This document shows, piece by piece, positions 25,525 to 33,771 of a stretch of 64,000 nt of DNA. The notes below the pieces were generated by a model. That model was not told the DNA's origin. It made no database searches and was given only the letters and a program-made list of their open reading frames with translations. The stretch comes from Microbispora hainanensis (GTDB lineage Bacteria > Actinomycetota > Actinomycetes > Streptosporangiales > Streptosporangiaceae): contig NZ_VIRM01000036.1 in NCBI RefSeq assembly GCF_006874475.1, positions 1-64,000 of the forward strand, given 5' to 3'. How positions within the stretch are numbered: position 1 is the first letter of the stretch; the number at the start of each line of letters is the position of its first letter. Made by a program: the position numbers and the translations under genes.

Positions 25525-25974
25525 TCAGGTCAGCGCCTGCTTCAGGAGCGCGGCGATCCTCGCCTCGACCTCGGGGGTCAGCTCGGTCAGGGCGTACGAC
25601 GCCGGCCACATGGCGCCGTCGTCGAGGTTGGCCGCGTCGCTGAAGCCGAGCGTCGCGTAGCGGGCCTTGAACTTCGCCGCGGCCTGGAAGAAGCAGACCA
25701 TCTTGCCGTTGTGGGCGTACGCCGGCATGCCGTACCACAGCTTCGGGGTCAGGGTGGGCGCGCTGGCCTTGATCACGGCGTGCAGCCGCTCGGCGATGAC
25801 CCGGTCGGACTCCGGCATCTCGGCGATCTTCGCGAGCACCTCGCTCTCCGTGTCGGCCTTGGCGCCCCGCCGCGCGCTCGTCTTGAGCTCCTTGGCGCGA
25901 TCCTTCATCGCGTCGCGCTCTTCCTCGGTGAACCCGTCGTACGTCTGGCCCTTGGCGGTGGTGGTCTTCGACAT
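25525..25974 (-). CDS. DUF1801 (YdhG-like) protein
   Basis: 149 residues from the ATG at 25974. The N-terminal 50 residues are Lys/Glu-rich and helical (FTEEERDAMKDRAKELK). The DUF1801 core follows: ADTESEVLAKIAEMPESDRVIAERLHAVI, LTPKLWYGMPAYAHNGKMVCFFQAA. The family function is not established. It follows the AhpD-like gene by 53 nt on the same strand and is probably co-transcribed. Confidence 0.85.
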   Translation of the reverse strand: MSKTTTAKGQTYDGFTEEERDAMKDRAKELKTSARRGAKADTESEVLAKIAEMPESDRVIAERLHAVIKASAPTLTPKLWYGMPAYAHNGKMVCFFQAAAKFKARYATLGFSDAANLDDGAMWPASYALTELTPEVEARIAALLKQALT

Positions 25975-26027
25975 GACGACTTCCTCTCTCTGTGATGTGT
26001 CGTTGTGAACGGTGATGGGGGACGGCG

Positions 26028-26483
26028 TCACCACTGGCCCGCCTGCCGGCGGGCCGGCACGTTGAGCCGGTTGAAGGCGTTGGCGATCGCGATGTTGAGC
26101 AGCAGCGCGGCCAGCTCCTTCTGGTCGAAGTGCGTGGCGGCCATGTCCCACACCTCGTCGGGCACGGGGTCGGGCCGGTCGGCGAGCCGGGTCACGGCCT
26201 CGGTCAGGGCCAGCGCGGCGCGCTCCTCGTCGCTGAACCACGGCGTCTCCCGCCACGCGGCGACGGCGTGCACCTGGTCTGCGGTCGCGCCGTGCCGCCG
26301 GGCCTCGTGGACGCCCCCGGCGACGCAGGGAGCACAGCCGTTGATCTGGCTGGCCCGCAGGTGGCTCAGCGCCAGCACCCTGCCGTCCACTCCGGCGCCC
26401 GCGACGGCCCTGTTGAGCGCCATCAGGGCCTCCATCGCCTCGGGGATCAGAGCCGCCGGGTTCGGCATGCGCTCGGTCGACAT
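26028..26483 (-). CDS. AhpD/carboxymuconolactone-decarboxylase-family protein
   Basis: 151 residues from the ATG at 26483, with GAAGGAG upstream. The redox motif is C50-A-P-C53 in SQINGCAPCVAGGVHEARRHG, followed by the usual His, so an alkylhydroperoxidase-type thiol activity is likely. The C-terminal half has the family pattern ALTEAVTRLAD and LLNIAIANAFNRLNV. Probably a small peroxide-defence operon with the DUF1801 gene. Confidence 0.9.
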   Translation of the reverse strand: MSTERMPNPAALIPEAMEALMALNRAVAGAGVDGRVLALSHLRASQINGCAPCVAGGVHEARRHGATADQVHAVAAWRETPWFSDEERAALALTEAVTRLADRPDPVPDEVWDMAATHFDQKELAALLLNIAIANAFNRLNVPARRQAGQW

Positions 26484-26553
26484 CGCTGCTCCTTCGTCGC
26501 GGGTGTTTCCGACAGGCGTTATCCGACCATCGCCGTGCCCGGTGCCGCCTGCC

Positions 26554-26573
26554 CCGTGGGACACCGTGGGACA
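26554..26573. promoter_or_regulatory. two adjacent 10-bp direct repeats
   Basis: CCGTGGGACA occurs twice back to back (26554-26563, 26564-26573) in the divergent gap between the AhpD-like gene and the XRE-NB-ARC gene. The one-turn spacing fits two half-sites on the same DNA face. A TTGACC follows at about 26588-26593. Confidence 0.4.
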
Positions 26574-26647
26574 CCGATAGCGCTCTTGACCTGCGCGAAC
26601 GCGTCGCCGATCCGTCCGTACGGGCCGGGACGGGTACGGTGTTTCAC

Positions 26648-28894
26648 GTGTCCAGCCCCCAGGAACGACTGGTGGCTCAGCTCGCCCGGATCAAGGAGCT
26701 GAGCGGGCTCAGCCTGCGCGCCCTCGCCCGCCAGACAGGGCTGAGCAGCTCGTCGTTGTCGCGATATCTGACCGGCCGGCTCGTGCCGCCGTGGGAGGCC
26801 GTCGTGGCGCTGTGCCGGGCCGTGGGACGCGATCCCCGGCCCCTGCGCGCGCTGTGGGCCGAGGCGGCCGAAGCCGGAGCGGCGCCCGCCCGGCGGCGCA
26901 ACGATCTGCCGGCCGACCTGTTCGACTTCACCGGCAGGGAAGCGGAGTGCGCGCTGGTCGAAGAGCTGATCCGCACCACCGGAGCGTCGGCGATCGACGG
27001 CATGGCGGGTGTGGGCAAGACCAGCCTGGCCGTACACGTGGCCCATCGGCTCGTCCCCGCGTTCCCGGACGGCGGGCTCTATCTCGACCTGCAGGGCTTC
27101 ACCCCGGGGCAGGAGCCGCTGGAGCCGCACGCCGCGCTGGGCCGGCTGCTGGGCGCGCTGGACGTCACGCACCCCCCGGCCGGCACCGCCGAACGCGCGG
27201 CGCTGTGGCGGTCGGAGCTGTCCCGCCTGCGGGTTCTCGTCGTGCTCGACAACGCGGTCGACGCCGAGCAGGTGCGTCCGCTGCTCCCGGGCGCGGGGAA
27301 GTCCGCGGTGCTGGTCACCAGCCGCCACCGGCTGGTCAGCCTGGACGCGGTGCCGCCGGTGTCCCTGGAGCCGCTGGCCGACGACGACGCGGCGCACCTG
27401 TTCGGCCGGGCCGCCGGGCTCTCGCTCACCGAAGAGGAGGCGGTCGGCCAGGTGCTGCGCCAGTGCGGCGGGCTCCCGCTGGCGCTGCGGATGGCGGGCG
27501 CGCGGCTTCGCCACCGCCCGGGCTGGACGGTGGCCGTGCTGGCCGAGCGGCTGCGCGCCACCCCCAGCCGCTTCGACTCGGCCTTCGGCATGTCGCTGCA
27601 GCAGCTCGACACGGCTCAGCGCCGCATGTTCCGGCTGCTGGGCGTGCTGCCGGGCACCGACTTCGACGCGTCGGCGGCGGGCGCGCTCGCCGACATGCCG
27701 CCCGACCGGGCCGCCGCCGCGCTGGAGGAGCTGGTCGACGCCCACCTGGTGCAGGAGCCCACGCCCGGGCGATATCGGATGCACGATCTGATCCGGCAGT
27801 ACGCGGCGGACCTCGCCGCCGACGAGGAGCCACGGGCCGAGGCCGCGCTGCGCCGGGTGCTGACGCACTACCTGGCGCAGGCCGTCGCCCACGACCGCAC
27901 GCTGCCCTCGCCGCACCGCAAGGACCCCGCGCCGGGAGACCCGGCGAAGGCGATGGCGTGGTTCGACCTCGAATACGTCAACCTCGTGGCCTGCTTCGAC
28001 GCCGCCGTACGGCTCGGCATGGACGAGGTGGTGGCCGAGCTGCCGCAGGCCATGCGGGTCTGGTTCTTCCGGCACCGCGGCACCGACGACCAGGCACGCC
28101 TGCTCGAGGCCGCCGCGGACGCCGCGGGGCGTCTCGGCCGTGGTCGGCAGCGGGCCGCGCTGCTCGCGGACCTCGGCTTCGCCCATGCCGCCGCCGGACG
28201 TCTCGGCGAGGCGCTGTCGGCCTACGAGGCGGCCGAGCGGTCGGGGCCGGACGACGACATCGCCGCCGCCCTCGCGCTGCGCATCGGCTTCGTACGCCGA
28301 GACCTCGGCGACCTCGAAGCGGCGCGGGCGCACTTCCGCCGGGCACGCGAGCTGTTCGAGAAGCTCGGGCACCGGATGGGGCAGTCGCAGGCGCTGGCCT
28401 TCGACGGATGGGTGACGCTCCACCTCGGGCGGCGTGGCGAAGCCGTCGAGCTCGCCCGGGCGTCCCTCGCCCTGGCGGACGGGCCCGCGCGGGTCACCGG
28501 GCTCGTCACGCTCGGTCTCGCGCTGGCGCCGGACGATCAGGCGGAGTCGCTACGCACGCTGCACGACGCGTTGACGCTGTCCGAGCAGCACAATCTCCAG
28601 CACAACCAGGCCTGGTGTCACAACTATCTCGGTGTCGCGCTGCGGATCACGGGTTCGCCCGAGAAGGCGCTCGACCACCACCGGCGGGCCTTCGAGCTGC
28701 TGGAACCGCTGGCCGAGGTGCAGATGGAGATCGATTTCCTGCACACCTACGCCGAGACCTGCCGCGCGGCGGGCCGCCCTGACGAGGCGCTGGCCCTGCT
28801 CGACCGGACGATCGAGCTCGCGCGTGAGCTGGGCCGGCCGCACGACGAGGAGCTCGCCCGCGCGGCGCGGGACGCCGTGCGCGCCGCCCGCTGA
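26648..28894 (+). CDS. XRE-HTH / NB-ARC ATPase / TPR protein
   Basis: 748 residues from GTG 26648 (in-frame GTG 26639 also possible). An XRE helix-turn-helix spans about 8-60 (LSLRALARQTGLSSSSLSRYLTG). The NB-ARC ATPase has Walker A GMAGVGKT (118-125), a Walker B-like LVVLDNAVD near 200, and GLPLALRMAG. C-terminal TPR helices run about 480-740 (repeated A-x-A-L-x-Y/H patterns). This is the actinobacterial STAND-type regulator layout: ATP-driven switching, with TPRs sensing a ligand or partner. No SARP/BTAD domain is present. The target is unknown. Confidence 0.9.
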   Translation: MSSPQERLVAQLARIKELSGLSLRALARQTGLSSSSLSRYLTGRLVPPWEAVVALCRAVGRDPRPLRALWAEAAEAGAAPARRRNDLPADLFDFTGREAECALVEELIRTTGASAIDGMAGVGKTSLAVHVAHRLVPAFPDGGLYLDLQGFTPGQEPLEPHAALGRLLGALDVTHPPAGTAERAALWRSELSRLRVLVVLDNAVDAEQVRPLLPGAGKSAVLVTSRHRLVSLDAVPPVSLEPLADDDAAHLFGRAAGLSLTEEEAVGQVLRQCGGLPLALRMAGARLRHRPGWTVAVLAERLRATPSRFDSAFGMSLQQLDTAQRRMFRLLGVLPGTDFDASAAGALADMPPDRAAAALEELVDAHLVQEPTPGRYRMHDLIRQYAADLAADEEPRAEAALRRVLTHYLAQAVAHDRTLPSPHRKDPAPGDPAKAMAWFDLEYVNLVACFDAAVRLGMDEVVAELPQAMRVWFFRHRGTDDQARLLEAAADAAGRLGRGRQRAALLADLGFAHAAAGRLGEALSAYEAAERSGPDDDIAAALALRIGFVRRDLGDLEAARAHFRRARELFEKLGHRMGQSQALAFDGWVTLHLGRRGEAVELARASLALADGPARVTGLVTLGLALAPDDQAESLRTLHDALTLSEQHNLQHNQAWCHNYLGVALRITGSPEKALDHHRRAFELLEPLAEVQMEIDFLHTYAETCRAAGRPDEALALLDRTIELARELGRPHDEELARAARDAVRAAR

Positions 28895-28963
28895 GGCTTT
28901 TTTCTGATCATTTCGGGTTCCTGCCCACCGCCCGGCCGTTAGGTTGGGGGGTCGCGGGAGGAG

Positions 28964-30046
28964 ATGATCATGCCGGGTCGTGATGCACCCGTTCCTGCCG
29001 GACCTGGACCGGGCGTGAGGCGTCCACACCTGCCGGCGACGCTCGCCGTTCCCGCCTGGCTCGTCGCGGCGGCCCTGGCCGCCGTTCCGACGTGGGAGCT
29101 GCGGCGGGAGCGGTGGGAACTGGAGCACGGATTCTTCGAGATCCAGGGGTGCGTCGGTATGCTGGGCGGCGACGAATGGCCGCTCTCCACGCTGCGCGAT
29201 GACCTGTCGAGGGTGATGGAAACCGCCGAGAGCTGGGCGGTTCCCGCTCTGGCCGTGCTCCTGGGGCTCCTGGCGTACGTACGCGACACGGGCCGCGAGA
29301 TCGTCGGCCGGCGGGTGGCGGGGCTCCTCGTCGTGATCGCCGTCGTCGAGCCCCTCACCCCGATGTACCTCGAGCCGGAGGGCTGCGTACAGACGATTCC
29401 GATACTCAGCGCCGAGTGGTTCCGCAGGGTGCTCGACAGCTGGGGATCGAACCAGCTGTGCCTCCTTCTGGCGGCGGCGCTCGTGTTCGCCGCGGCGCGT
29501 ACGGCGGCCGGGGGAAAACCGGCCATCGAGAGCACCGGGACGGCGTGGCGTCGTCCGGTGGCGGCTCTGATCGACTACCTGGTCGTCGTCGCGGCTCTCC
29601 GCCTGGTCCTGGAACCGGCCTGGTCGCTGGTCGATTCGAGCATCTGGTTCACCTGGTTCGACCAGGGCCTGCTGGGACGACTCGGCGACGTGCTGGAGGG
29701 CAGGGGGCGGCCCGAGGAACTGCTCGCCCTGTTCACGTTGCTCCTCTATGTCTGGGCGCAGCACGCCGTGTGGGGGCGGACGCTCGGCAAGCGGCTGCTG
29801 CGCGTACGCGTCGTCGACGCGCGGACGGGCGGACGGCTGGGAGCGGGCAGGGCGGCCCTGCGCACGCTGGCCTTCCCCTTCCTCGCCCTCGTTCCTGACA
29901 TCGGGCTGGTGCTCCTGCTCGCCGGCGGGCTGGCGGCGTTCCTGGACGCCGGCGGCCAGGTCCTGCACGACCGGCTGCTGGGAGCGGCGGTCGTACGTCA
30001 CCCGTCTCTCACCACAGGCGACCCGCATGCCTCTGATCTCGCGTAG
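28964..30046 (+). CDS. RDD-family membrane protein
   Basis: 360 residues. Hydrophobic segments lie near 25-42, 90-108, 115-130 and 165-185, followed by an RDD domain: WRRPVAALIDYLVVVAALRLVL, then WGRTLGKRLLRVRVVDARTGGRLG and ALRTLAFPFLALVPDIG. The N-terminal half is an unrelated multi-pass region with several Cys. RDD proteins are membrane transport-like proteins of mostly unknown role. The gene overlaps the next start by 20 nt. Confidence 0.8.
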   Translation: MIMPGRDAPVPAGPGPGVRRPHLPATLAVPAWLVAAALAAVPTWELRRERWELEHGFFEIQGCVGMLGGDEWPLSTLRDDLSRVMETAESWAVPALAVLLGLLAYVRDTGREIVGRRVAGLLVVIAVVEPLTPMYLEPEGCVQTIPILSAEWFRRVLDSWGSNQLCLLLAAALVFAAARTAAGGKPAIESTGTAWRRPVAALIDYLVVVAALRLVLEPAWSLVDSSIWFTWFDQGLLGRLGDVLEGRGRPEELLALFTLLLYVWAQHAVWGRTLGKRLLRVRVVDARTGGRLGAGRAALRTLAFPFLALVPDIGLVLLLAGGLAAFLDAGGQVLHDRLLGAAVVRHPSLTTGDPHASDLA

Positions 30047-30437
30047 TGACGGTGAAATGCACGTCCACGACGGCGCCTTCTTCGTCGTCGACGTGTCGTC
30101 GTCCTGGGACCCCTTCGAGCCGTCCGACCACCGCGGCCTCGGGCTCTCGGCAGAGGACGACCTCGTGAGCCTCACGCTCGAAGCATGGGACGACGAGCCG
30201 GAGGACCAGCGCGACGCCTGGGCGGACGTCGTCACCGGCGTCTTCCGCTCGGAGACCGGAGAAGTCTGCGCGACGACGCTGCACTCGGACGTGCAGGACG
30301 GGTTCCTGCTGCTCGGCGAGCCGGAACGGCTGTGGAACGTACGGGTGTACACGCGGGCCGATGACGACGCGGATCCGCGGGAGCGGTTCTTAATCCAATT
30401 CTGGCCGCGGGAGCCCTCGACCCGCGTCGTGCCCTGA
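30027..30437 (+). CDS. hypothetical acidic protein, about 136 residues
   Basis: From the ATG at 30027 the product starts MPLISRSDGEMHVHDGAFFVVDVSSSWDPFEP; an ATG at 30057 is an alternative. It is very acidic (EDDLVSLTLEAWDDEPEDQRDAW), with a beta-rich C-terminal part. It overlaps the RDD gene by 20 nt, so the two are probably translationally coupled. I recognise no family. Codon use is typical, so it is likely real. Confidence 0.6.
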   Translation: MPLISRSDGEMHVHDGAFFVVDVSSSWDPFEPSDHRGLGLSAEDDLVSLTLEAWDDEPEDQRDAWADVVTGVFRSETGEVCATTLHSDVQDGFLLLGEPERLWNVRVYTRADDDADPRERFLIQFWPREPSTRVVP

Positions 30438-30596
30438 GCAGGTGGCGTCGGTCAACGGCGGGGTCAAGGTATGCGTCCAGCGTGAGCTGTTCTGCCCGTT
30501 CTGCAACCTTCCAGGGAGCAGGCGGAACGCCGGGTAGTGAGCCGCTCGGGACTACCGTTGTGTCGCCCGAGACGCGTCACGACGGAGAGGACCGAC

Positions 30597-30980
30597 ATGG
30601 CAGGCACGCTTCTGGACGAGCTGTACGAGGCCGAGCGGCGGCTGCAGAAGGCGCAGCTCCTCGGTGACGTGGAGGAGCTCGACCGGCTGCTCGACGAGCG
30701 GCTCGTCTTCACGGGACCGCCGGACGGCCGCCTGCACACGGAGGCCAAACAGCTCGATCTCCACAACCACCGCTCGCGTACGCAGGTGATGACGAAGGTG
30801 GCCGAGGAGGACCTCACCGTCGTCGTCTCGGGGACGACCGGAGTCACGTGCTTCCTCGGCACGCTCGAAGGCACCTTCGCCGGCGAGCCGTTCGCCGGAC
30901 GGCTGCGCTACACGCGCACCTGGGTGCATACCGACGAGTACGGCTGGCGCGTCCTGGCGGCCCACGCCGGCGAGGCGTGA
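30597..30980 (+). CDS. SnoaL/DUF4440-like (NTF2-fold) protein
   Basis: 127 residues from the ATG at 30597, with GGAGAGG upstream. The fold pattern of the nuclear-transport-factor-2 superfamily is visible: an N-terminal helix pair (LLDELYEAERRLQKAQLLGDVEELDRLLDERLVFTGP), then beta strands (LTVVVSGTTGVTCFLGTLEGTF, RLRYTRTWVHTDEYGWRVLAAHA). Members bind small ligands or act as isomerases and cyclases; no function can be fixed here. A strong hairpin terminator follows at 31001. Confidence 0.82.
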   Translation: MAGTLLDELYEAERRLQKAQLLGDVEELDRLLDERLVFTGPPDGRLHTEAKQLDLHNHRSRTQVMTKVAEEDLTVVVSGTTGVTCFLGTLEGTFAGEPFAGRLRYTRTWVHTDEYGWRVLAAHAGEA

Positions 30981-31000
30981 CACCAGGTCACGACGCGCGA

Positions 31001-31032
31001 GGCCCCTTCGGACCATCGTCCGGAGGGGCCTT
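31001..31032 (+). terminator. hairpin terminator
   Basis: 13-bp arms at 31001-31013 and 31018-31030 (one G-T wobble) enclose a 4-nt loop and are followed by TT. It lies 20 nt after the stop of the DUF4440-like gene. Confidence 0.65.
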
Positions 31033-31093
31033 CCAACGTGTGCGGCCGGAAATCCGCGAGCAGCGGATCGGCGTGGCTGCGCGTTCACACTGC

Positions 31094-31621
31094 ATGGATC
31101 GTGAATCCCTACGACCGACGGCGCTCGCGCCGCCCGCACCGCCTCCCCGGGCCGATCTGGCGGGCCTGTACCGCGAGCACCGGGTCGGCCTGGTGCGGCT
31201 CGCGGTGCTGCTCGTCGGCGACCTGGAGACGGCCGAAGACGTGGTGCAGGACGTCTTCGCCCGGCTGCACGGCGGGCGGCGGCCCCCGGATCTGACGCTC
31301 GCCTATCTGCGGACCTGTGTGCTCAACGGGTCGCGGTCGGTGCTGCGCCGCCGCGCGGTCATGCTGCGCCGCACGCAGCGGGTCACCGGCCTCGCCGACT
31401 CGGCGGAGACCGCCGTCCTCATCGGCGAGTCCCGCAGGCAGGTGCTGCTCGCGCTGGCCCGGCTGCCCCGGCGCCAGCGGGAGGCGCTGGTGCTGCGCTA
31501 CTACCTCGACCTGGCGGAATCCGAGATCGCCCTGGTCATGGGGGTGGGGCAGAGCACGGTCAGATCCACGACCGCAAGGGCTCTGGCCAGACTCCTTAGC
31601 GAACTGGGAGAGGACGAATGA
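31094..31621 (+). CDS. SigE-family (SigE/SigM-like) ECF sigma factor
   Basis: 175 residues from the ATG at 31094. Region 2 is present (DLAGLYREHRVGLVRLAVLLVGDLETAEDVVQDVFARL, about 17-54) and region 4 (RLPRRQREALVLRYYLDLAESEIALVMGVGQSTVRSTTARALARL, about 120-165). The length and motifs fit the actinobacterial SigE-family ECF group, whose neighbours are normally membrane proteins acting as anti-sigma factors. Here the next gene (31659) encodes a membrane-anchored FtsX-like ectodomain. Confidence 0.9.
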   Translation: MDRESLRPTALAPPAPPPRADLAGLYREHRVGLVRLAVLLVGDLETAEDVVQDVFARLHGGRRPPDLTLAYLRTCVLNGSRSVLRRRAVMLRRTQRVTGLADSAETAVLIGESRRQVLLALARLPRRQREALVLRYYLDLAESEIALVMGVGQSTVRSTTARALARLLSELGEDE

Positions 31622-31658
31622 GCGAACCTGCCGAGCGAGCCGAAGGCGAGGGGGCGGC

Positions 31659-32276
31659 ATGAGCACCATCGAGGATCGGCTCCGTGACGCCATGGCGGCC
31701 CGTGCGCGTACGGTGCCGGACGACGGCCTCGACCACGCGCTGCCCGCCCCACGCGGCACCCGGCCGCGCGGCCTCGCGATCGCCGCGGCGGCGCTCGCGG
31801 TGGCCGGCACGATCGCAGGCGTGGCACGGCTCGCGAACCCGTCTCCGGACCCCCGGGAGGTCGCTCTCTCCGCGACGCTGAGCGGCGCCGCGGATTCGGC
31901 GGTCGACGTCTCGGTCTTCCTGTGTACGGACGGCTCCCCCTTCAAGCGCTGCAGGGGCGGCGCGGTCACCACATGGGAGAAGGAGAACATCAGCCGGGCT
32001 CTCCGGGCCCGCCGCGACGTGCGGACCATCGTGTTCGAGGACCGGCGGACGGCGTTCGAGAACTTCCGCAGGAGCGACGCGGACCTCGAGTTGCTGGAGG
32101 CGACCAGGGTCGAGGACATGCCGGAGTCCTTCCGCCTGAAACTCGTCCCCGGCGCCGACCCCCAGGCCGTGTTGAGGGCGGCGATCGACCTGCCCGGGGT
32201 GTCCAACGCCGTGGACGAAGGGTGCCTGAGGAACGACCCGAACGACTCCGGGCGCTGCGACGTCCTCGACGAATGA
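31659..32276 (+). CDS. membrane-anchored FtsX-type extracellular domain protein
   Basis: 205 residues from the ATG at 31659. A 36-residue cytoplasmic N-terminus (MSTIEDRLRDAMAARARTVPDDG) precedes one membrane segment (about 37-58). The exterior part (83-186) follows the FtsX extracellular-domain pattern: VSVFLCTDGSP, NISRALRARRDVRTIVFEDRRTAFENF, DMPESFRLKL, AVLRAAIDLPGVSNAV. Cysteines 89, 98, 189 and 200 may form disulfides. The four-pass FtsX permease is absent. Following a sigma gene by 37 nt, with a short N-terminal helix typical of anti-sigma partners, it probably regulates that sigma from the envelope; that role is inference. Confidence 0.72.
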   Translation: MSTIEDRLRDAMAARARTVPDDGLDHALPAPRGTRPRGLAIAAAALAVAGTIAGVARLANPSPDPREVALSATLSGAADSAVDVSVFLCTDGSPFKRCRGGAVTTWEKENISRALRARRDVRTIVFEDRRTAFENFRRSDADLELLEATRVEDMPESFRLKLVPGADPQAVLRAAIDLPGVSNAVDEGCLRNDPNDSGRCDVLDE

Positions 32277-32296
32277 CGCTGAGCGCACGCGCGGAA

Positions 32297-32325
32297 GGGG
32301 CACGGGCGGGAACCGTCCGTGCCCC
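32297..32325. terminator. bidirectional hairpin terminator
   Basis: 13-bp arms (32297-32309 and 32313-32325, one G-T wobble) with loop GAA lie between the convergent FtsX-like gene and RPV-repeat gene. Confidence 0.7.
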
Positions 32326-32363
32326 TCGTGGCCCTACGCGCTGTCAGGACCTCGCTTCCCGGC

Positions 32364-33518
32364 TCACGGGTCGCAGTCCTCGCTGGAGGAGGACTGGTGC
32401 ATCATGGGCCGGCTGTAGCTGGTGACCTGCCGTGACTCGGTCACGTACTTCGTCTCGGTGACCGGGCGCTGGTAGGTCATCATGCGCGTATAGCTGACTG
32501 GACGGCTCTCGGTGACGAAGCGCGTGGACTGCACCTCGTGAGTCTCCGGCACCATCCGCGTGTAGCTGACCGGACGGCTTTCGGTGACGAAGCGCGTCTG
32601 CGTGACCGGGCGCTGGTAGGTGACCTGGCGGGTCACGGGGCGTGACTCGGTGACGTACTTCGTCTCGGTGACGGGCCGCTGGAAGGTCTCCTGGTGGGTG
32701 ACCGGGCGGCTCTCGGTGACGTAGCTCACCACGGGACGCTGATAGGTGACGTACCGCGTCACAGGACGTGACTCGGTGACGTACCGCGTCTGGGTGACGG
32801 GCCGCTGGAAGGTCTCCTGGTGGATGACCGGGCGGCTCTCGGTGACCATGCGCGTGTAGGTCACGGGGCGCTGGTAGGTGATCTGGCGCGTTTCGGTGAC
32901 CGGACGCATCCGGGTGACCGTGCGCGTCTCGGTGACCGGGCGCTGGTAGGTGACGTGCCGGGTGAACGTGACCGGACGGCTCTCCGTCACCATTCGCGTC
33001 TGGGTGACCGGGCGCTGGTAGGTGATGGTCCGCGTATAGCTGATCGGACGGCTGGACGACTGCTCGCTGAGCGTCGGATTGCTGCTGCGCAGCAACGACG
33101 AGCGCAGCGACGACTGGCGCAGTGACGCCGAGCGCAGTGACGATGAACGCAGCGACGACGAACGCAGCGACGACTCGCCCAGTGACGACTCGCTCAGCGA
33201 GGGCCGCGAGCGCTGGTAGCCGATGTTGCTCTCCGACTGGGTGCTGCCGCTCGACTCCTCGCTCGATGAACCTTCTTCTTCCTGGGCGCTCTCCCGCCCG
33301 TACCCGCTCTCCTCCTGGTACGCGCGTCCGCTCTCCCGAGCCGCCTCCTCCGACTGCTCGCCGAGGTCGGTGCCCGGCTCATCGGCCCGCGGCGCGCTCA
33401 GCGCGGCGGCGAGGCCGGAGGGGTGGGCGGTGGTGGCGGCCGATGCGATGGCCGGCCAGAGCGTGACTGCGGACAGGACTGCCGGACCCAGCAGTAATGA
33501 GAATCGAGTGCCGTGCAT
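32364..33518 (-). CDS. secreted RPV-repeat / pentapeptide-like repeat protein
   Basis: 384 residues, with GAGAGGAG upstream of the ATG. A signal peptide ends near 27 (WPAIASA-A). Then comes an acidic Ser/Glu-rich stretch, a block of 5-residue repeats of type RSSSL (about 108-150), and a long tract with 16 copies of the RPV core, alternating YQRPVTxTR and VTESRPV units (about 158-365). The C-terminus is SSSSEDCDP with a single Cys. The RPV tract resembles the YTV-type repeats of planctomycete surface proteins; the RSSSL block resembles pentapeptide repeats. It is probably an extracellular beta-rich or adhesive structural protein; no enzyme motif is present. Confidence 0.8.
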   Translation of the reverse strand: MHGTRFSLLLGPAVLSAVTLWPAIASAATTAHPSGLAAALSAPRADEPGTDLGEQSEEAARESGRAYQEESGYGRESAQEEEGSSSEESSGSTQSESNIGYQRSRPSLSESSLGESSLRSSSLRSSSLRSASLRQSSLRSSLLRSSNPTLSEQSSSRPISYTRTITYQRPVTQTRMVTESRPVTFTRHVTYQRPVTETRTVTRMRPVTETRQITYQRPVTYTRMVTESRPVIHQETFQRPVTQTRYVTESRPVTRYVTYQRPVVSYVTESRPVTHQETFQRPVTETKYVTESRPVTRQVTYQRPVTQTRFVTESRPVSYTRMVPETHEVQSTRFVTESRPVSYTRMMTYQRPVTETKYVTESRQVTSYSRPMMHQSSSSEDCDP

Positions 33519-33682
33519 AGAGATACTCCTCTCCGATCAGCGATCGGGTCGTATCTCAATCGTTGGCACACGCCTCCGGAGCCCGTCCAGGCGAGTTGAC
33601 CCCTCCCGGGCCGTCCGCTGCGGCAGTTCATGTGTGCCCATGGGCGTGGCTGTCGGCGACGACGCGATGACCAGGCTCCGTT

Positions 33683-33726
33683 TTGCCCGCACATTTCGCG
33701 GGCAATACGCTCGACTAATTGTCGAG
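33683..33726. terminator. two successive hairpins in an AT-richer gap
   Basis: 8-bp arms at 33683-33690 and 33698-33705, and 6-bp arms at 33710-33715 and 33721-33726, lie 45-90 nt downstream of the methyltransferase stop and upstream of the RPV-repeat gene. They probably end transcription of the former; a leader role for the latter is possible. Confidence 0.45.
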
Positions 33727-33771
33727 ACGTTTACGGAATCGGCATTGCGTGCTTTCCGCGAAATACGCAGC

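Noticed and set aside
23339..25738. Single long minus-strand frame covering tetR, VOC and AKR genes
   Set aside because: Only the part 23339-23965 has a real protein (TetR). The rest is antisense to the VOC and AKR genes and lacks any domain.
26519..28423. Long frame antisense to the NB-ARC gene
   Set aside because: Biased composition without motifs, while the plus-strand frame has clear HTH, Walker A and TPR features.
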